Source: Natronolimnobius sp. AArcel1 (lineage in GTDB: Archaea > Halobacteriota > Halobacteria > Halobacteriales > Natrialbaceae). Taken from it: a DNA stretch of 64,000 nucleotides. The stretch covers positions 372,001 to 436,000 of the forward strand of contig NZ_JAAKXY010000004.1 of assembly GCF_011043775.1 (NCBI RefSeq). The letters are read 5' to 3'. Of this stretch, positions 1 to 9,180 are shown one piece after another. Numbering within the stretch: the first letter of the stretch is position 1; the number at the start of each line of letters is the position of its first letter. A model generated the notes under the pieces. The model was not told the DNA's origin, did no database searches, and saw only the letters and a list, made by a program, of their open reading frames with translations. The translations under genes and the position numbers were made by a program.

Positions 1-1
1 C

Positions 2-58
2 GCCTCGAGTGAGTCCGATCCTGACTCCAATTCTGATCCGAAAACCGAAAACGACTGA
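2..58 (+). CDS. C-terminal tail of an acidic protein (partial at window edge)
   Basis: One plus-strand frame is open from the first bases to a TGA at 56-58. It encodes 18 residues rich in Asp, Ser and Glu, ending in KTEND, which is a typical haloarchaeal acidic C-terminus. The gene would run towards the minus-strand cheF and end 45 bases before it. The location beside the archaellum block would fit a chemotaxis gene, but 18 residues are too few to identify anything. Confidence 0.3.
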   Translation, partial: ASSESDPDSNSDPKTEND

Positions 59-102
59 GTAGAGAAGGCGGTTGCATACCGAAACTGCGAGACGAGTTGT
101 TG

Positions 103-1029
103 CTACCGATTGTTCGCTCGAGTCTCCTCTAAGGCCTCGAGTGTGCCGCCAGCGTTGACATCTTCAATGCGCTGGCTGACAATAATCCGGCCGGTGGCTG
201 TCAGCGAAATTCCCGAGCCGTTCTCGACGATCAGGCCTTTGTTCTTGACGGAGTTCAAGACGTTCGTTACGTAGGCCGGGTCGCCATCGAGCATGTTCGT
301 AAAGTCGATGTCGCCACCGGTTGCGTGGACGCCGACGAGGACGCGCTTTTCGGGATTCGAGAGTTCGATATCTTCGGTTTCCTCGCGCAGTGCGTCGTAC
401 TCGAGGCGGAGGAATCTGGCGAGGAGGTTGACGTACTGGCTCTTTGCGGGGGCGATCAGTGAGGTGGTGGTCTTGCCCGTGTCGGGGTCGGCGTGTTTGA
501 CGACGAGCGTGACGCGGTCGTCGCTGGTGCCGATTTTGTTCGTCCGGTCGATCTGCATGACGGTTTCGACATCGAACCCGAACGTACCGCCTTTCGAGCG
601 CACCTCGATTCGGTGGTCGTCGAGGCGGATCTTCCCTGGAACGACCGGTGAATCTTTGACGCGCCCACCGACGCGAGCAGGATGTTTCACCGCAGCTTTC
701 TGTCCGTTGAGCAGGCAGCGAAACAGGATCGTGACAAACGTGTCGACGGTCTCGCCGCGGCTTTCGATAACGGCGCTCTGCGTTCCCTCGTCGGTTTTGT
801 ACCCAATCGTCAGTGTATCATCGAAGAACTGCTTGACGTGGGGTGGAACGGTACCAACATTGATGTCTATAACCCGCGACAACGGGACGGTCTCTTTGGC
901 ATCCTCTGCAACGAGGACGACGCGTTTTTTCGTCGCGATAACCCGGCCAGTAAGTGGCGTTGCATCGCCGTCACTCCCGCGAGGAAAGAAAAAGCGGCCG
1001 GTGAAATCAGCGACGATATCCTCTGTCAT
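103..1029 (-). CDS. cheF: CheF-family archaeal chemotaxis protein
   Basis: The 308-residue product matches the CheF family (DUF439) of haloarchaea. CheF is a cytoplasmic adaptor that links the bacterial-type Che proteins, especially CheY, to the archaellum motor. Recognisable parts are the N-terminal beta-rich half (GRVIATKKRVVLV, VPLSRVIDINVG), the block with LNGQKAAVKHPARVGG, and a C-terminal winged-helix-like region (PEKRVLVGVHATGGDIDFTNML) that ends by predicting a new helix pair. It is the last gene of the arlCE-arlH-arlI block, 78 bases after arlI. An AT-rich stretch just upstream (about 1045-1070) could be its own promoter. A second copy lies at 20918-21781, as in Halobacterium, which also has two CheF proteins. 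Confidence 0.88.
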   Translation of the reverse strand: MTEDIVADFTGRFFFPRGSDGDATPLTGRVIATKKRVVLVAEDAKETVPLSRVIDINVGTVPPHVKQFFDDTLTIGYKTDEGTQSAVIESRGETVDTFVTILFRCLLNGQKAAVKHPARVGGRVKDSPVVPGKIRLDDHRIEVRSKGGTFGFDVETVMQIDRTNKIGTSDDRVTLVVKHADPDTGKTTTSLIAPAKSQYVNLLARFLRLEYDALREETEDIELSNPEKRVLVGVHATGGDIDFTNMLDGDPAYVTNVLNSVKNKGLIVENGSGISLTATGRIIVSQRIEDVNAGGTLEALEETRANNR

Positions 1030-1107
1030 ATGTGTGGTACTCGAGTGAATTATCTTAGCAGTTAGGTATCCATTCGCGAGACAACTGCTGAATTATTGCG
1101 CCCGACA

Positions 1108-2781
1108 TTAGTCCGGTCGGGTGATGTGGAACGGCAAGCCTTCGACGCCGTCGCGCTGGAAGCCCTCGATTGCTGCGTTGACCTCGTGGTACTCGAGGAT
1201 GTTCTCCTGAATCATGCGCTCCATGATGTCGGCGCGGAACTGGAGGTCGTCGTAGATATCTCGAGTTTCAGCGTAGCCAAGCAGGGTTGCGATCTGGTCC
1301 TCTAAGACGTAGGAGTTGTTCATCCCCTGGAAGACGATTTCGTCCTCGACGGGGTCCCAGTAGAACACCTGCCGGGTGACGACGCCGTCCATCTGTTCGG
1401 AGTAGCCTTCGATCTCTTGAACCGACGTAACGCGACGCAGGACGTCGTCACCCTGCTTGACCCGGTTCTGGAACAGCGCCACGTCGGCGTTGTCCATGAA
1501 CGTCTCGGGGACGTTAATCGGGTCCCCAGTAAAGCGCTGGATCATGGAGACGATATCGCTCGCGTGGAACGTCAGCATGACGGGGTGGCCGGTCTGGGCC
1601 GCCTGGAACGCCATCCGACCCTCCTCACCACGAACCTCACCCACGACAATGTACTCGGGGCGAGACCGCAGCGCCGCCTCGACCAGTTTGAACATGTCCA
1701 CGTCGACGCTGTCTTCGCTCTGGCTCTCACGGGTCAGAAGCTGCTGCCAGGTGTCGTGGGGCGGCAGCACCTCGGCGGTGTCCTCTGCCGTGTAAATCTT
1801 CGAATCCCGCGGAATAAACGACATGATCGAGTTCAGCGTCGTCGTCTTCCCCGATGCCGTCTCCCCGACAACGAACACCGTCTGCTCGTTCTCGAGGCAG
1901 AGCCAGAGATACGCCGCGAGTTCGGGCGAAAGCGTCCCCCAGTTGGTAATCTGGGCGACCGACAGGGGCACCTCAGTCCCCTGACGGATCGTCAGCGAGG
2001 GTCCTTTGACACTTACGTCCTCGCTGTAGATGACGTTCAGACGAGACCCATCGGGCAGCGTCGAGTCGATAATCGGCTCGGCGTCGGTCATCGGATTCCC
2101 GATTCGTTCACCCATATTCGAGAGCCAGCGGTCGAACTGCTCGCGTGTCCCGAAATCAATCGAGGTCTCGACCATGCCGTACACACCGTGATCGACGTAG
2201 CACTCGCTTGGGCCGATCACGTGAATGTCCTCGTTCTCCGGGTCACGCATTACTGGCTCGAGCGGACCGAGACCGACGATATCCCGATTCAGCCGGTAGC
2301 GAATGTTCTCGTAGGTCTCCTGTGGAACCTCTTCGATACCGGGATGGTACCGAACTTTCAGCTCCTCGAGCAAATTATTCGTCTCTTCGCCTTTGATGTG
2401 GGTCGATTCGCGAAGCAGTTCCTCGATCCGGTCGTCGTACTCGGCTTCTTTTTCGGGGGCCTTTTTCGAGGCGCTGCGACGAAGCAGCGAGTCTTTGACG
2501 TTCTCGAAGACGGACTGTTCTTCCTCCGAGAGCGTCGGTTCGACCGCGAAGTACTGCATTTTTGTCCCGACGTCGCCGTAGACGTGACTGAAGATCGGCC
2601 CGCCAACCGGATACAGAATATTCGGGTGAGCGACTTCGTGTTCCGAAGACGGTTCGTCGACTAACTGTGGAAACTCGCCGGTAATCTGTCTAAATTTCTT
2701 TAGATGCTCCCGAAGATGTGGGCGACGGGCGGCGATCTCTTGCAACTCGTCGGACGGCTTCGGCGTTCCCATTTCGGTCAT
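1108..2781 (-). CDS. arlI: Archaellum motor ATPase ArlI (FlaI)
   Basis: This 557-residue secretion-superfamily (VirB11/PilT-type) ATPase powers both assembly and rotation of the archaellum on the cytoplasmic side of ArlJ. The Walker A motif is VVGETASGKTTT near the middle. A Walker B-like segment follows in IVVGEVRGEEG, and His-box residues in QTGHPVMLTFHA. The N-terminal 200 residues are the family-specific domain with REHLKKFRQITGEFPQL. Length agrees with haloarchaeal ArlI. The start at MTEMGTPKPSD lies 15 bases after the arlH stop, so the genes are clearly co-transcribed. A second in-frame ATG three codons on is also possible. Confidence 0.97.
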   Translation of the reverse strand: MTEMGTPKPSDELQEIAARRPHLREHLKKFRQITGEFPQLVDEPSSEHEVAHPNILYPVGGPIFSHVYGDVGTKMQYFAVEPTLSEEEQSVFENVKDSLLRRSASKKAPEKEAEYDDRIEELLRESTHIKGEETNNLLEELKVRYHPGIEEVPQETYENIRYRLNRDIVGLGPLEPVMRDPENEDIHVIGPSECYVDHGVYGMVETSIDFGTREQFDRWLSNMGERIGNPMTDAEPIIDSTLPDGSRLNVIYSEDVSVKGPSLTIRQGTEVPLSVAQITNWGTLSPELAAYLWLCLENEQTVFVVGETASGKTTTLNSIMSFIPRDSKIYTAEDTAEVLPPHDTWQQLLTRESQSEDSVDVDMFKLVEAALRSRPEYIVVGEVRGEEGRMAFQAAQTGHPVMLTFHASDIVSMIQRFTGDPINVPETFMDNADVALFQNRVKQGDDVLRRVTSVQEIEGYSEQMDGVVTRQVFYWDPVEDEIVFQGMNNSYVLEDQIATLLGYAETRDIYDDLQFRADIMERMIQENILEYHEVNAAIEGFQRDGVEGLPFHITRPD

Positions 2782-2796
2782 ACGCGACCAGCCTCG

Positions 2797-3555
2797 TTAG
2801 GCGACACTGCGGTTCTCGATGACGATTCCCGTTCCCGAGCGAACCGAATACCCGACTCGGTCGCCAACCTGTTCACCCATGCCCGCAAACCGCTTGATGA
2901 ACAACTGTCGGCGAATGTCGTTTCCAACCTCGATCATCTCGAGTTCGATAAACACGTCAGCAATCGACCGGAACGGGCCAATTGCTTCCTCGCCGACGGT
3001 CGATGGGTCGACCGTCAGCACGACAACTTTCCCCTGTGAAATGATGTTCCGAAGGAACGAAATGATCTCGAGGGCGGCCTGACGTTCCTCGTTCTGGCGG
3101 ACCAGCGCCTCGAACTTCGGATCATTTCGCAGGATGGCATCGAACGTGTCGATAATGACGATATCTGCGGACCAGAGCGTCTCCTCTTCCATGAGATCCG
3201 TCAGCAGATCCTGCCGATTGTCTTCCTCACTCGAGGAGGATAACACGCTGCCGCTGTCTAAGTCGCCATGGAGAAAGAGCATGTTCTCGAACAGCAGATG
3301 CTCCTCGACGTTGTAGTTTAGCGAGTCCATCTGGTTGATAAAGCCCTTGACCTCGAGTTCGGTCGAGAGGAAGGTGACGGATTTGCCGGTCTCACACAGG
3401 CCGTAGGCAACGCGCTGTGAAATCGCGCTCTTGCCAGCCCCGTAGTCGCCTTCCATCAGGACGATACTGCCCGTTGGTATGCCGCCACCGAGTTCTTTGT
3501 TCAGCCGGTCGCGGTCGTCCAGTCCGATAGAGAAGATGTTGTTTGCTTTACTCAT
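2797..3555 (-). CDS. arlH: Archaellum KaiC-like ATPase ArlH (FlaH)
   Basis: ArlH is a RecA/KaiC-like ATP-binding protein that docks on ArlI and regulates the switch between archaellum assembly and rotation. The Walker A motif is MEGDYGAGKSAISQR near residue 35 and the Walker B motif is IVIIDTFDAIL. An in-frame GTG at 3561 directly abuts the arlCE-like stop, but the ATG at 3555 (MSKANNIFSIGLDD) matches the normal N-terminus and is preferred, giving 252 residues. The C-terminal part IFIELEMIEVG to the end is family-like. It is translationally linked to the gene upstream. Confidence 0.96.
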   Translation of the reverse strand: MSKANNIFSIGLDDRDRLNKELGGGIPTGSIVLMEGDYGAGKSAISQRVAYGLCETGKSVTFLSTELEVKGFINQMDSLNYNVEEHLLFENMLFLHGDLDSGSVLSSSSEEDNRQDLLTDLMEEETLWSADIVIIDTFDAILRNDPKFEALVRQNEERQAALEIISFLRNIISQGKVVVLTVDPSTVGEEAIGPFRSIADVFIELEMIEVGNDIRRQLFIKRFAGMGEQVGDRVGYSVRSGTGIVIENRSVA

Positions 3556-3561
3556 AGTCAC

Positions 3562-5940
3562 TCACTGCGTTTCTGTGTCCTCATCGTGTACGAGCAGCAA
3601 CTGCACCGACTCGAGGGTGAGGTCGCCGTTTTCATCGGGGATGAACAGAGGCTTGAGATGGTCCTCACGTGAGTCTTGTGTCTCGACTGTGGTCGACCCG
3701 ACGCTGCCGGTTCGGCGCGACCGACGGGTAAACTCGCGTGTGTTGTACCGCTCGAGGCCAGCCTCCGAAAGGACGACATCCGAGTCGACCCAGATCATCT
3801 GGCCGTTTTCGGCCTCATCGCTTTTGGGGCGCTCGCGAAGCATCGTCGTGTTGTCTGTCCAGGTTGCCTGCGTCTCGCTGGTGTCGTCTCCGGCGTTCGC
3901 CTCGGCTACTGAGGTCTCTGACTCGGGCCCGGACTCATCGATCTGAATCGTCTGTGCACCGGAACCAGTCGCATCGTGTGTCTCCGCAGGCGTCTCGTTC
4001 GCCTCACTCGAGTCGTCTCCTGGCTCGGTCTCTGCATCGGCGTTAGCGTCGGTCACCGTGTCTGTGTCAGACGCCTCGGTCTCGTCATCGACCGTCTCGA
4101 CAGCCGTGTACTCGAGTTCGTCGACTGGGTCGACGGTATCGTCGTTGTTTGACTCTGGCTCGACGCCAGCAACAGACTCGGCGTCCGCATCGGCCGTCGT
4201 CTCGGGGTCTGCGTTGTCCGCCGCCGTTGCGCCGTCGGAGGCTGCCTCGTCAACGTCTGCCTCGTCGTCGCGTTCGGCGACAGCTTCGCCCTCGAGGTCG
4301 TCGAACAGTTCGTCGACCGCGTCGTCATCGTCTGGCGCGTCAGGGTCATCGTCTGCATCGACCGTCTCCGCACCATCGGCTGCGTCTGCGTCAGCAGGCT
4401 CAGCGTCGTCGATGAACTCGACTTCGACATCGGCATCGTCTGCGGACTCTGTATTGTCGACTGTGTCTGCGTCTGCGTCTTCTTCGTCCTCTTCGTCTTC
4501 CTCAAGGACCAGTCCACCGATTCCTTCCGTCTCGAGCCAGTCCTCGTAGGACTGACGGTCTTTCTCCGGCGTTTTGATCTGGCTGATGCGCCAGAGGCTT
4601 CGTTTGTGGTCAACGCCGAGTGCGGAGCGCGGTTCCGGATCGTCGACGTCAGGACCGCCGCCAAAGCCGTTCAGCGTCGTCTGCAGGTGGGCCGCAACCG
4701 GCGAACTCACCCACTGAATCGACTCGTAAAACGAAATCGTTCGCGCTGCGCCGTTGAGGCCGGCTTCACCGACGAGATAATCGAGCCAGTCCATCACCGC
4801 AAACTGCGTCTCATACTCCGAGGGAATCGACTCGAGGTATGGCCGGCCGCCGTCGTCCCACGGAATATCGGCGTCCATTGCGGGCGCTGTGGGTGTCGTG
4901 GCTGCGGTCTCTGCCTCGAGTGCATCCTCGCCAGCCGATTCGTCGTCGAACAGCGTGTCGTCCGCCTCGGCTGTCGACGTATCCTCCTCGAACTCGAGGG
5001 AGTCGTCGGCTGCTGGCGCGTCTGTCGCGTCGGCGTCGTCGAACGGATCGTCCGCGGCGTCAGCCTCGGCCGCCTCCTCCTCGTCCCACTCTGCCTCGCC
5101 CGAGTCAAACTCGGATTTCAGTTCGTCAAACGAGAGGTCGCCGTCGTCCGTGCTGTCCGTCTCTTCTTCGAGATCGCCAAACTCGTCGTCGCCCTCGAGG
5201 TCGTCGTCTTCGAACTCGTCGTCGAACGCAAAGTCCTCTTCGTCGTCTTCCTCGCCAATGCTCTCATCGAGAAAGTCCTCAGCCTCGGCGTCAGCGATAT
5301 CTTCGTCGATATCCTCGTCTGCGTCGTCGTCAATGTCGCTATCAAAGAGGCTCTCGCCGCCAAAATCGCCCGATCCCTGTGCGCCACCACCGCCGCTGCC
5401 GTGCTGGAAGGAATCACTCAGCGAGTCGCCTTCGACGAAGGGGTTGACTCCTTGTGTGACCATCTCGTACACCTCGAGCAGTTTGCGGATATCCTCCTCG
5501 ATTTCGCCGAGTGAGTCACTGATCTTCTCGTTTTCGCTCTGAACGGTGTTGACCGTCGAGGAGAGCGAGCCGACTTCGTTTTCGATCTCGTCGACGCGCG
5601 ACTGGAGTTCACTCGAGGGACCGTCATCGCCTCCCATCTCGTCCATGGACATCTGGCCGCCCATCTCATCCATGCCACCCATCTCATCCATGCCACCCAT
5701 CTCATCCATGCCGCCCATCTCGTCCATCCCACCCATGCCGTCGCCGAGGAAATCGTCGCCGCCGCCATCACCGCCGCCTCCGCCGGTGTTCGCGCCGGGC
5801 ATCAATCCCTGATCGCTCGTACTTCCAGCAAGGTCGCCACCCATGAGTTCATCATCAGTAGTGGCACTCGAGCCGGAGCCGGTGTTTTGCCCGTTGCCGT
5901 CGTCGTCGCCGAGTAGATTTCCGATTATGGACAGTAACAT
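3562..5940 (-). CDS. arlCE: Very large ArlCE/ArlD-type archaellum cytosolic protein
   Basis: The 792-residue protein combines a FlaC/E-type coiled coil (about 110-170, with ENEKISDSLGEIEEDI and VTQGVNPFV) with a FlaD/E domain (about 362-460, with YLESIPSEYETQFAVMDWLDYLV). In other archaea these proteins form the cytosolic ring between the motor and the Che system. Long Asp/Glu-rich linkers (about 200-345 and 480-690) make it roughly twice the usual size. The N-terminus carries four MGGMDE repeats (about 68-98), and the last 90 residues form a separate conserved-looking segment with basic patch FTRRSRRTGS. It heads the arlH-arlI-cheF block. A shorter paralogue is at 9181-10281. Which of the two is ArlD and which ArlCE is not settled here. 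Confidence 0.88.
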   Translation of the reverse strand: MLLSIIGNLLGDDDGNGQNTGSGSSATTDDELMGGDLAGSTSDQGLMPGANTGGGGGDGGGDDFLGDGMGGMDEMGGMDEMGGMDEMGGMDEMGGQMSMDEMGGDDGPSSELQSRVDEIENEVGSLSSTVNTVQSENEKISDSLGEIEEDIRKLLEVYEMVTQGVNPFVEGDSLSDSFQHGSGGGGAQGSGDFGGESLFDSDIDDDADEDIDEDIADAEAEDFLDESIGEEDDEEDFAFDDEFEDDDLEGDDEFGDLEEETDSTDDGDLSFDELKSEFDSGEAEWDEEEAAEADAADDPFDDADATDAPAADDSLEFEEDTSTAEADDTLFDDESAGEDALEAETAATTPTAPAMDADIPWDDGGRPYLESIPSEYETQFAVMDWLDYLVGEAGLNGAARTISFYESIQWVSSPVAAHLQTTLNGFGGGPDVDDPEPRSALGVDHKRSLWRISQIKTPEKDRQSYEDWLETEGIGGLVLEEDEEDEEDADADTVDNTESADDADVEVEFIDDAEPADADAADGAETVDADDDPDAPDDDDAVDELFDDLEGEAVAERDDEADVDEAASDGATAADNADPETTADADAESVAGVEPESNNDDTVDPVDELEYTAVETVDDETEASDTDTVTDANADAETEPGDDSSEANETPAETHDATGSGAQTIQIDESGPESETSVAEANAGDDTSETQATWTDNTTMLRERPKSDEAENGQMIWVDSDVVLSEAGLERYNTREFTRRSRRTGSVGSTTVETQDSREDHLKPLFIPDENGDLTLESVQLLLVHDEDTETQ
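5657..5734. repeat. 18-bp tandem repeat inside the arlCE-like gene
   Basis: Four nearly perfect direct copies of an 18-bp unit begin at 5660, 5678, 5696 and 5714 (core cccatctcatccatg on the plus strand). Each encodes MGGMDE on the minus strand. A degenerate copy is at 5634-5648. Unit length is a multiple of three, so slippage would change protein length without breaking the frame. Confidence 0.9.
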
Positions 5941-6273
5941 AGTTCACTCACCACCATCGCCACGACGCAGCCTCGCACAGCCCATCGGGCGAAGTCCCGT
6001 TCGACCGAAGAAAGGTACGTCCCGATTCGGGCTGCGACGAGTAGTCATTGAAGAAAGCTATATGAACGAACCTATTAAGCCATTATGGCTATTCAGGTAA
6101 TCAAACCTATTTCCGTACTGAAATTCTCTCGAGGAGCAGCCATTGCCTGTGACACGGTCGTTCGCTCCGTGCGTTTGCGTCCAATATCAGATTCAGACCA
6201 CAGTGATCGACCGATGAATACGGACAAAGCATTCTTTTTCCTGTATCTCCAAAGACGCTAGCAGTGGCTGGCT
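5941..6273. promoter_or_regulatory. Divergent intergenic region, arlCE-arlH-arlI block and DUF7500-type gene
   Basis: About 330 bases without a gene lie between two divergent starts. An AT-rich section at 6050-6115 holds TATA-like strings usable on the minus strand (near 6057-6066 and 6072-6081) and a repeated aacctatt. If used, these give a 5' leader of more than 90 bases for the arl block. The side facing 6274 has a pyrimidine run, attctttttcctg, but no clear TATA box. No small open frame there looks like a gene. Confidence 0.4.
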
Positions 6274-7086
6274 ATGACAAAGGGTAACGAGGGTTCGGAC
6301 CCGAAAGAAAACGCCGACGTGCCGCCCGTCCTCCCGAATGAGAAACAACCGTCGACCTCCTCGAGGTCTCGGGGTGCGCTCTCACCGGAGGATCTCGATT
6401 TCACGGATAGTCCGTACGTCGATGAAATCGACGACGGGCGCTACGTCGTCTCGGCCGACCGGCGACCGTCCAGTGGACCCAGTGGCACCCAAGGAGCACG
6501 TAACGCGACGTCCACCCAGGCCAGCGCGAACGACTCGGCGACACAACAGGCAACATCAGATACACATGGCGGATCCGGCGACAATCCAGGCTCGAGCGCT
6601 CACGGTGGTGATACACCTGCAGCCGAGAGCAATCCACCCGATCCAGCACCCACACAGTCACAGCCAGCAGCCTCACCGCTCGAGAGTTCCCCCCACAACT
6701 CGAGTGCGTACCAATCACCACAGTCGCCACAGCCACCACAGGAACCATCACGCCCACAGAGTCCCGAAGCCGCACGCTCGCTTCTCGCCAGCGAACTCGA
6801 GCACGTCGAGACGCGCTATGCGATCGATATCGTCTCACGCTTTGGCGACGAAACCGCCCGCCACCGGACTGCCTCCGACGACGCCGTTGGGACGTTCAAC
6901 AGCCTCCTGTTCTGGTATGCTCGACACGTCTCTGGGCGAACGCCGACGAACCGTGCAGCCGAGTTGTTACTCGAGAAATCCGATTTTACACCCGCCCTGT
7001 CGAAACGCCAGGTCGAACGCGCGATGCGAACACACGACCTCGATGGCTCGAGCACTCTCGATGAGTTACTCGAGGCACTCGAGTAG
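6274..7086 (+). CDS. DUF7500-type haloarchaeal archaellum-locus protein, function unknown
   Basis: The product has 270 residues. The N-terminal segment LSPEDLDFTDSPYVDEIDDGRYVVS is a conserved haloarchaeal motif that I associate with DUF7500. It is followed by about 110 low-complexity residues rich in Ser, Pro, Gln and Thr, and then a compact C-terminal domain of about 100 residues (SLLASELEHVETRYAIDIVSRFG to the end) that looks helical. No signal peptide or membrane segment is seen. The gene is on the plus strand between two minus-strand archaellum blocks and ends 15 bases from the small membrane-protein gene, tail to tail. The location suggests an archaellum accessory or regulatory role, but no function is known. 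Confidence 0.72.
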   Translation: MTKGNEGSDPKENADVPPVLPNEKQPSTSSRSRGALSPEDLDFTDSPYVDEIDDGRYVVSADRRPSSGPSGTQGARNATSTQASANDSATQQATSDTHGGSGDNPGSSAHGGDTPAAESNPPDPAPTQSQPAASPLESSPHNSSAYQSPQSPQPPQEPSRPQSPEAARSLLASELEHVETRYAIDIVSRFGDETARHRTASDDAVGTFNSLLFWYARHVSGRTPTNRAAELLLEKSDFTPALSKRQVERAMRTHDLDGSSTLDELLEALE

Positions 7087-7101
7087 CGGAGTGTGCGGTG
7101 C

Positions 7102-7242
7102 TCAGGCCGCTGCGCCGTTGAGGAAAATGACGATTGCCATGAATATCGAGAGGACAATCGCAAACGCGAACAACAACACTGCGCTGTGTACCGAACTGAT
7201 CGCGCGGGCAGAATCCTGAAACCGTGGCCGAGTTGGAGACAT
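7102..7242 (-). CDS. 46-residue single-span membrane microprotein
   Basis: The start MSPTRPRFQDSARA at 7242 was preferred over an upstream ATG at 7314 because the upstream part lacks protein-like composition. The product has a short basic N-terminus, one hydrophobic span of about 23 residues (AVLLFAFAIVLSIFMAIVIF) and ends at AA. The gene follows arlJ by 104 bases on the same strand, so it may belong to the arlF-G-CE-J transcript. No family was recognised. A short hydrophobic reading frame can occur by chance, but length, composition and tight packing against the next gene favour a real one. Confidence 0.6.
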   Translation of the reverse strand: MSPTRPRFQDSARAISSVHSAVLLFAFAIVLSIFMAIVIFLNGAAA

Positions 7243-7346
7243 CGTAGGCGGAGTTTTTGACTGGAGGATGTTTGCTTTTGTGGCCCGACGAGATACTCGA
7301 GAGAACGGATCCACTCGGTCTGGGTGGCTTGGAGGCGCTCGAGCGA

Positions 7347-9074
7347 TTACAGATCGATTGTGATGAGCGCGTCGATGAGCCGTTCGGTAAGCGCGCCGGT
7401 CACTGCGCCGAGCCAGAGCAGCGCCGTAAAGTGAATGTAGGAGTTGCCAAAGTGCCCGCCATCGGCCACGCGAAGCATGAGCGAAGAGATGAGCGCGTTA
7501 AAAATCAACACGAGCACGATCAAGAATCGGAGGACGAGAATATCATACTGCTCAGTGTGGATCAGGCCACCACCGATATCCTGCCCACCGGTGTCGATAT
7601 CGAAACTCGAGAGCAACACGGCGAGCTCGAGGCCGATGTAGAACGCAAACGCCGACGCAGCGGTGATGCCGTACAGGACACCGATCAGCGTCATCGTCTG
7701 TTGCTTGCGCTCTTCGCGCAGGTTGATAATCACGCTCATGTTCTGGCTGATGAGTTCGCCCAGCCGTTTCGGGCCACCACCCATCTCACGGCCGACGAGA
7801 TACATCTCACTGAACTTCTGGATCAAAAACGAACTTGCATCACCGGTGAAGTATCGCCATGATTTCTCGGTGCTCAGGCGCATATTCAGCCGCCGGTAGA
7901 GATCGTTGACGTTCTCTGTCAACGGTCCGAAGTCTTTCGTCCGCAGCGACGAGAGAACTTCGGAGGTCGTACTCTGGCGGGCACTCTCACTTGTCCCAAG
8001 CGCCCGGATAAAGTTCGGAAACGCCCGATCTCGATTGAACGTCTTGCGCTCTGCGTACCAGAAGACGATACCGGGGATCAACAGCGGACTCGTTGCGAGT
8101 GGCAAGTAGAGCAACAGTGGCAGCATGTGGATATACTGCTGGCCTGGCAAGATGTTGAACGAGACGAGCGTCATGATGAGCACGAAGACGCTGCTCAGGA
8201 GCACGCCGGCTAGGACCGACCCGAGCATGAGCTTCTTCGTTCCCGTCCGATACCCCTCCTCGAGATACCAGAGCGGGTCGTCGGGAACGACTGCGCGGAC
8301 GACGAACAGAAAGCCAAGCTGGACGAACACGAACAGGACGATCACGAGCGTCACGGTGAGCGTCGGATCGGTGCCGGTCAGCAGCGGCAGGACGACCGCG
8401 AACACGAGCGCGAACGTCATCGAAATGACCAACGCAAGATAGAGGTCCTTGAGCACGTCCAGATTGCTCAGGGACTGCCTGTAGACCGTCGAGTACTGCT
8501 CGATGAGGACTTCCTGTTCCTGATGAAGGAACTCATCGAGTCCCTGTCCCGCGTTAAGCGTGTAAGCCATCCGCTCTAAGAGGTCAGATACCGAATCGCT
8601 TGGAACCTCTTTCGCACGACGGCGACAGGCGTCATCTAAGCTCAGGTGCCAGACATCGACCAGGTCGACGACACGTTGCATCTCGGCTGCCAGTTCACCG
8701 TACTCGTCTTCGTTTGCGAGATTTCGAATCACTTCCATGCGGTCGATATTCGTCGTCGACAGCACCGTCATGTGGATAATGAACAGATGGAATCGATTCT
8801 CCATCTCGATGCGGCGGCTGTCGACAGCCAACCGCGGATAGCCAATGGCAGAGCCGAGCGCTAACAGGCCAAACACCGGAATAAGCAACTTGACGAACAA
8901 CAGTGCATCGATGAGAATTGCAACGGTGACCGACCCAATGAAAAACAGCGTTGCTGGGAGCAACACTGCCAGTACGTACAGCCGCACCGGCATCTCCATC
9001 TCGTCGTATGCGCGGATAATCGACCGACTGAAATCGGTGACACCCGTCTTATTCGTCGCCGTGCTCGTTGCCAT
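7347..9074 (-). CDS. arlJ: Archaellum membrane platform protein ArlJ (FlaJ)
   Basis: ArlJ is the polytopic membrane core of the archaellum motor, related to type II secretion F proteins. The 575-residue protein has an N-terminal hydrophobic pair (about 30-75), a cytoplasmic T2SF domain (about 80-200), several membrane spans around 215-345, a second T2SF domain (about 350-460) and C-terminal spans (about 470-570). Length and layout are normal for haloarchaeal ArlJ. It follows the shorter arlCE-like gene by 106 bases and is detached from arlH-arlI, which usually precede it directly. Confidence 0.96.
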   Translation of the reverse strand: MATSTATNKTGVTDFSRSIIRAYDEMEMPVRLYVLAVLLPATLFFIGSVTVAILIDALLFVKLLIPVFGLLALGSAIGYPRLAVDSRRIEMENRFHLFIIHMTVLSTTNIDRMEVIRNLANEDEYGELAAEMQRVVDLVDVWHLSLDDACRRRAKEVPSDSVSDLLERMAYTLNAGQGLDEFLHQEQEVLIEQYSTVYRQSLSNLDVLKDLYLALVISMTFALVFAVVLPLLTGTDPTLTVTLVIVLFVFVQLGFLFVVRAVVPDDPLWYLEEGYRTGTKKLMLGSVLAGVLLSSVFVLIMTLVSFNILPGQQYIHMLPLLLYLPLATSPLLIPGIVFWYAERKTFNRDRAFPNFIRALGTSESARQSTTSEVLSSLRTKDFGPLTENVNDLYRRLNMRLSTEKSWRYFTGDASSFLIQKFSEMYLVGREMGGGPKRLGELISQNMSVIINLREERKQQTMTLIGVLYGITAASAFAFYIGLELAVLLSSFDIDTGGQDIGGGLIHTEQYDILVLRFLIVLVLIFNALISSLMLRVADGGHFGNSYIHFTALLWLGAVTGALTERLIDALITIDL

Positions 9075-9180
9075 CTCTGTGTTTACTCCAGTTTCGAGTG
9101 CCTGCTCGGCCGCATCGAACAGTCATCGCTCCGTAGCCCGACGTTCTGAGGCACCCGATACAAAACTTCTGGCCCCATTG

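Noticed and set aside
4058-5542. Plus-strand Ser-rich frames
   Set aside because: Asp codons (GAC, GAT) read backwards give Val and Ile or, shifted, Ser and Arg. They mirror the acidic linkers of the arlCE-like gene.
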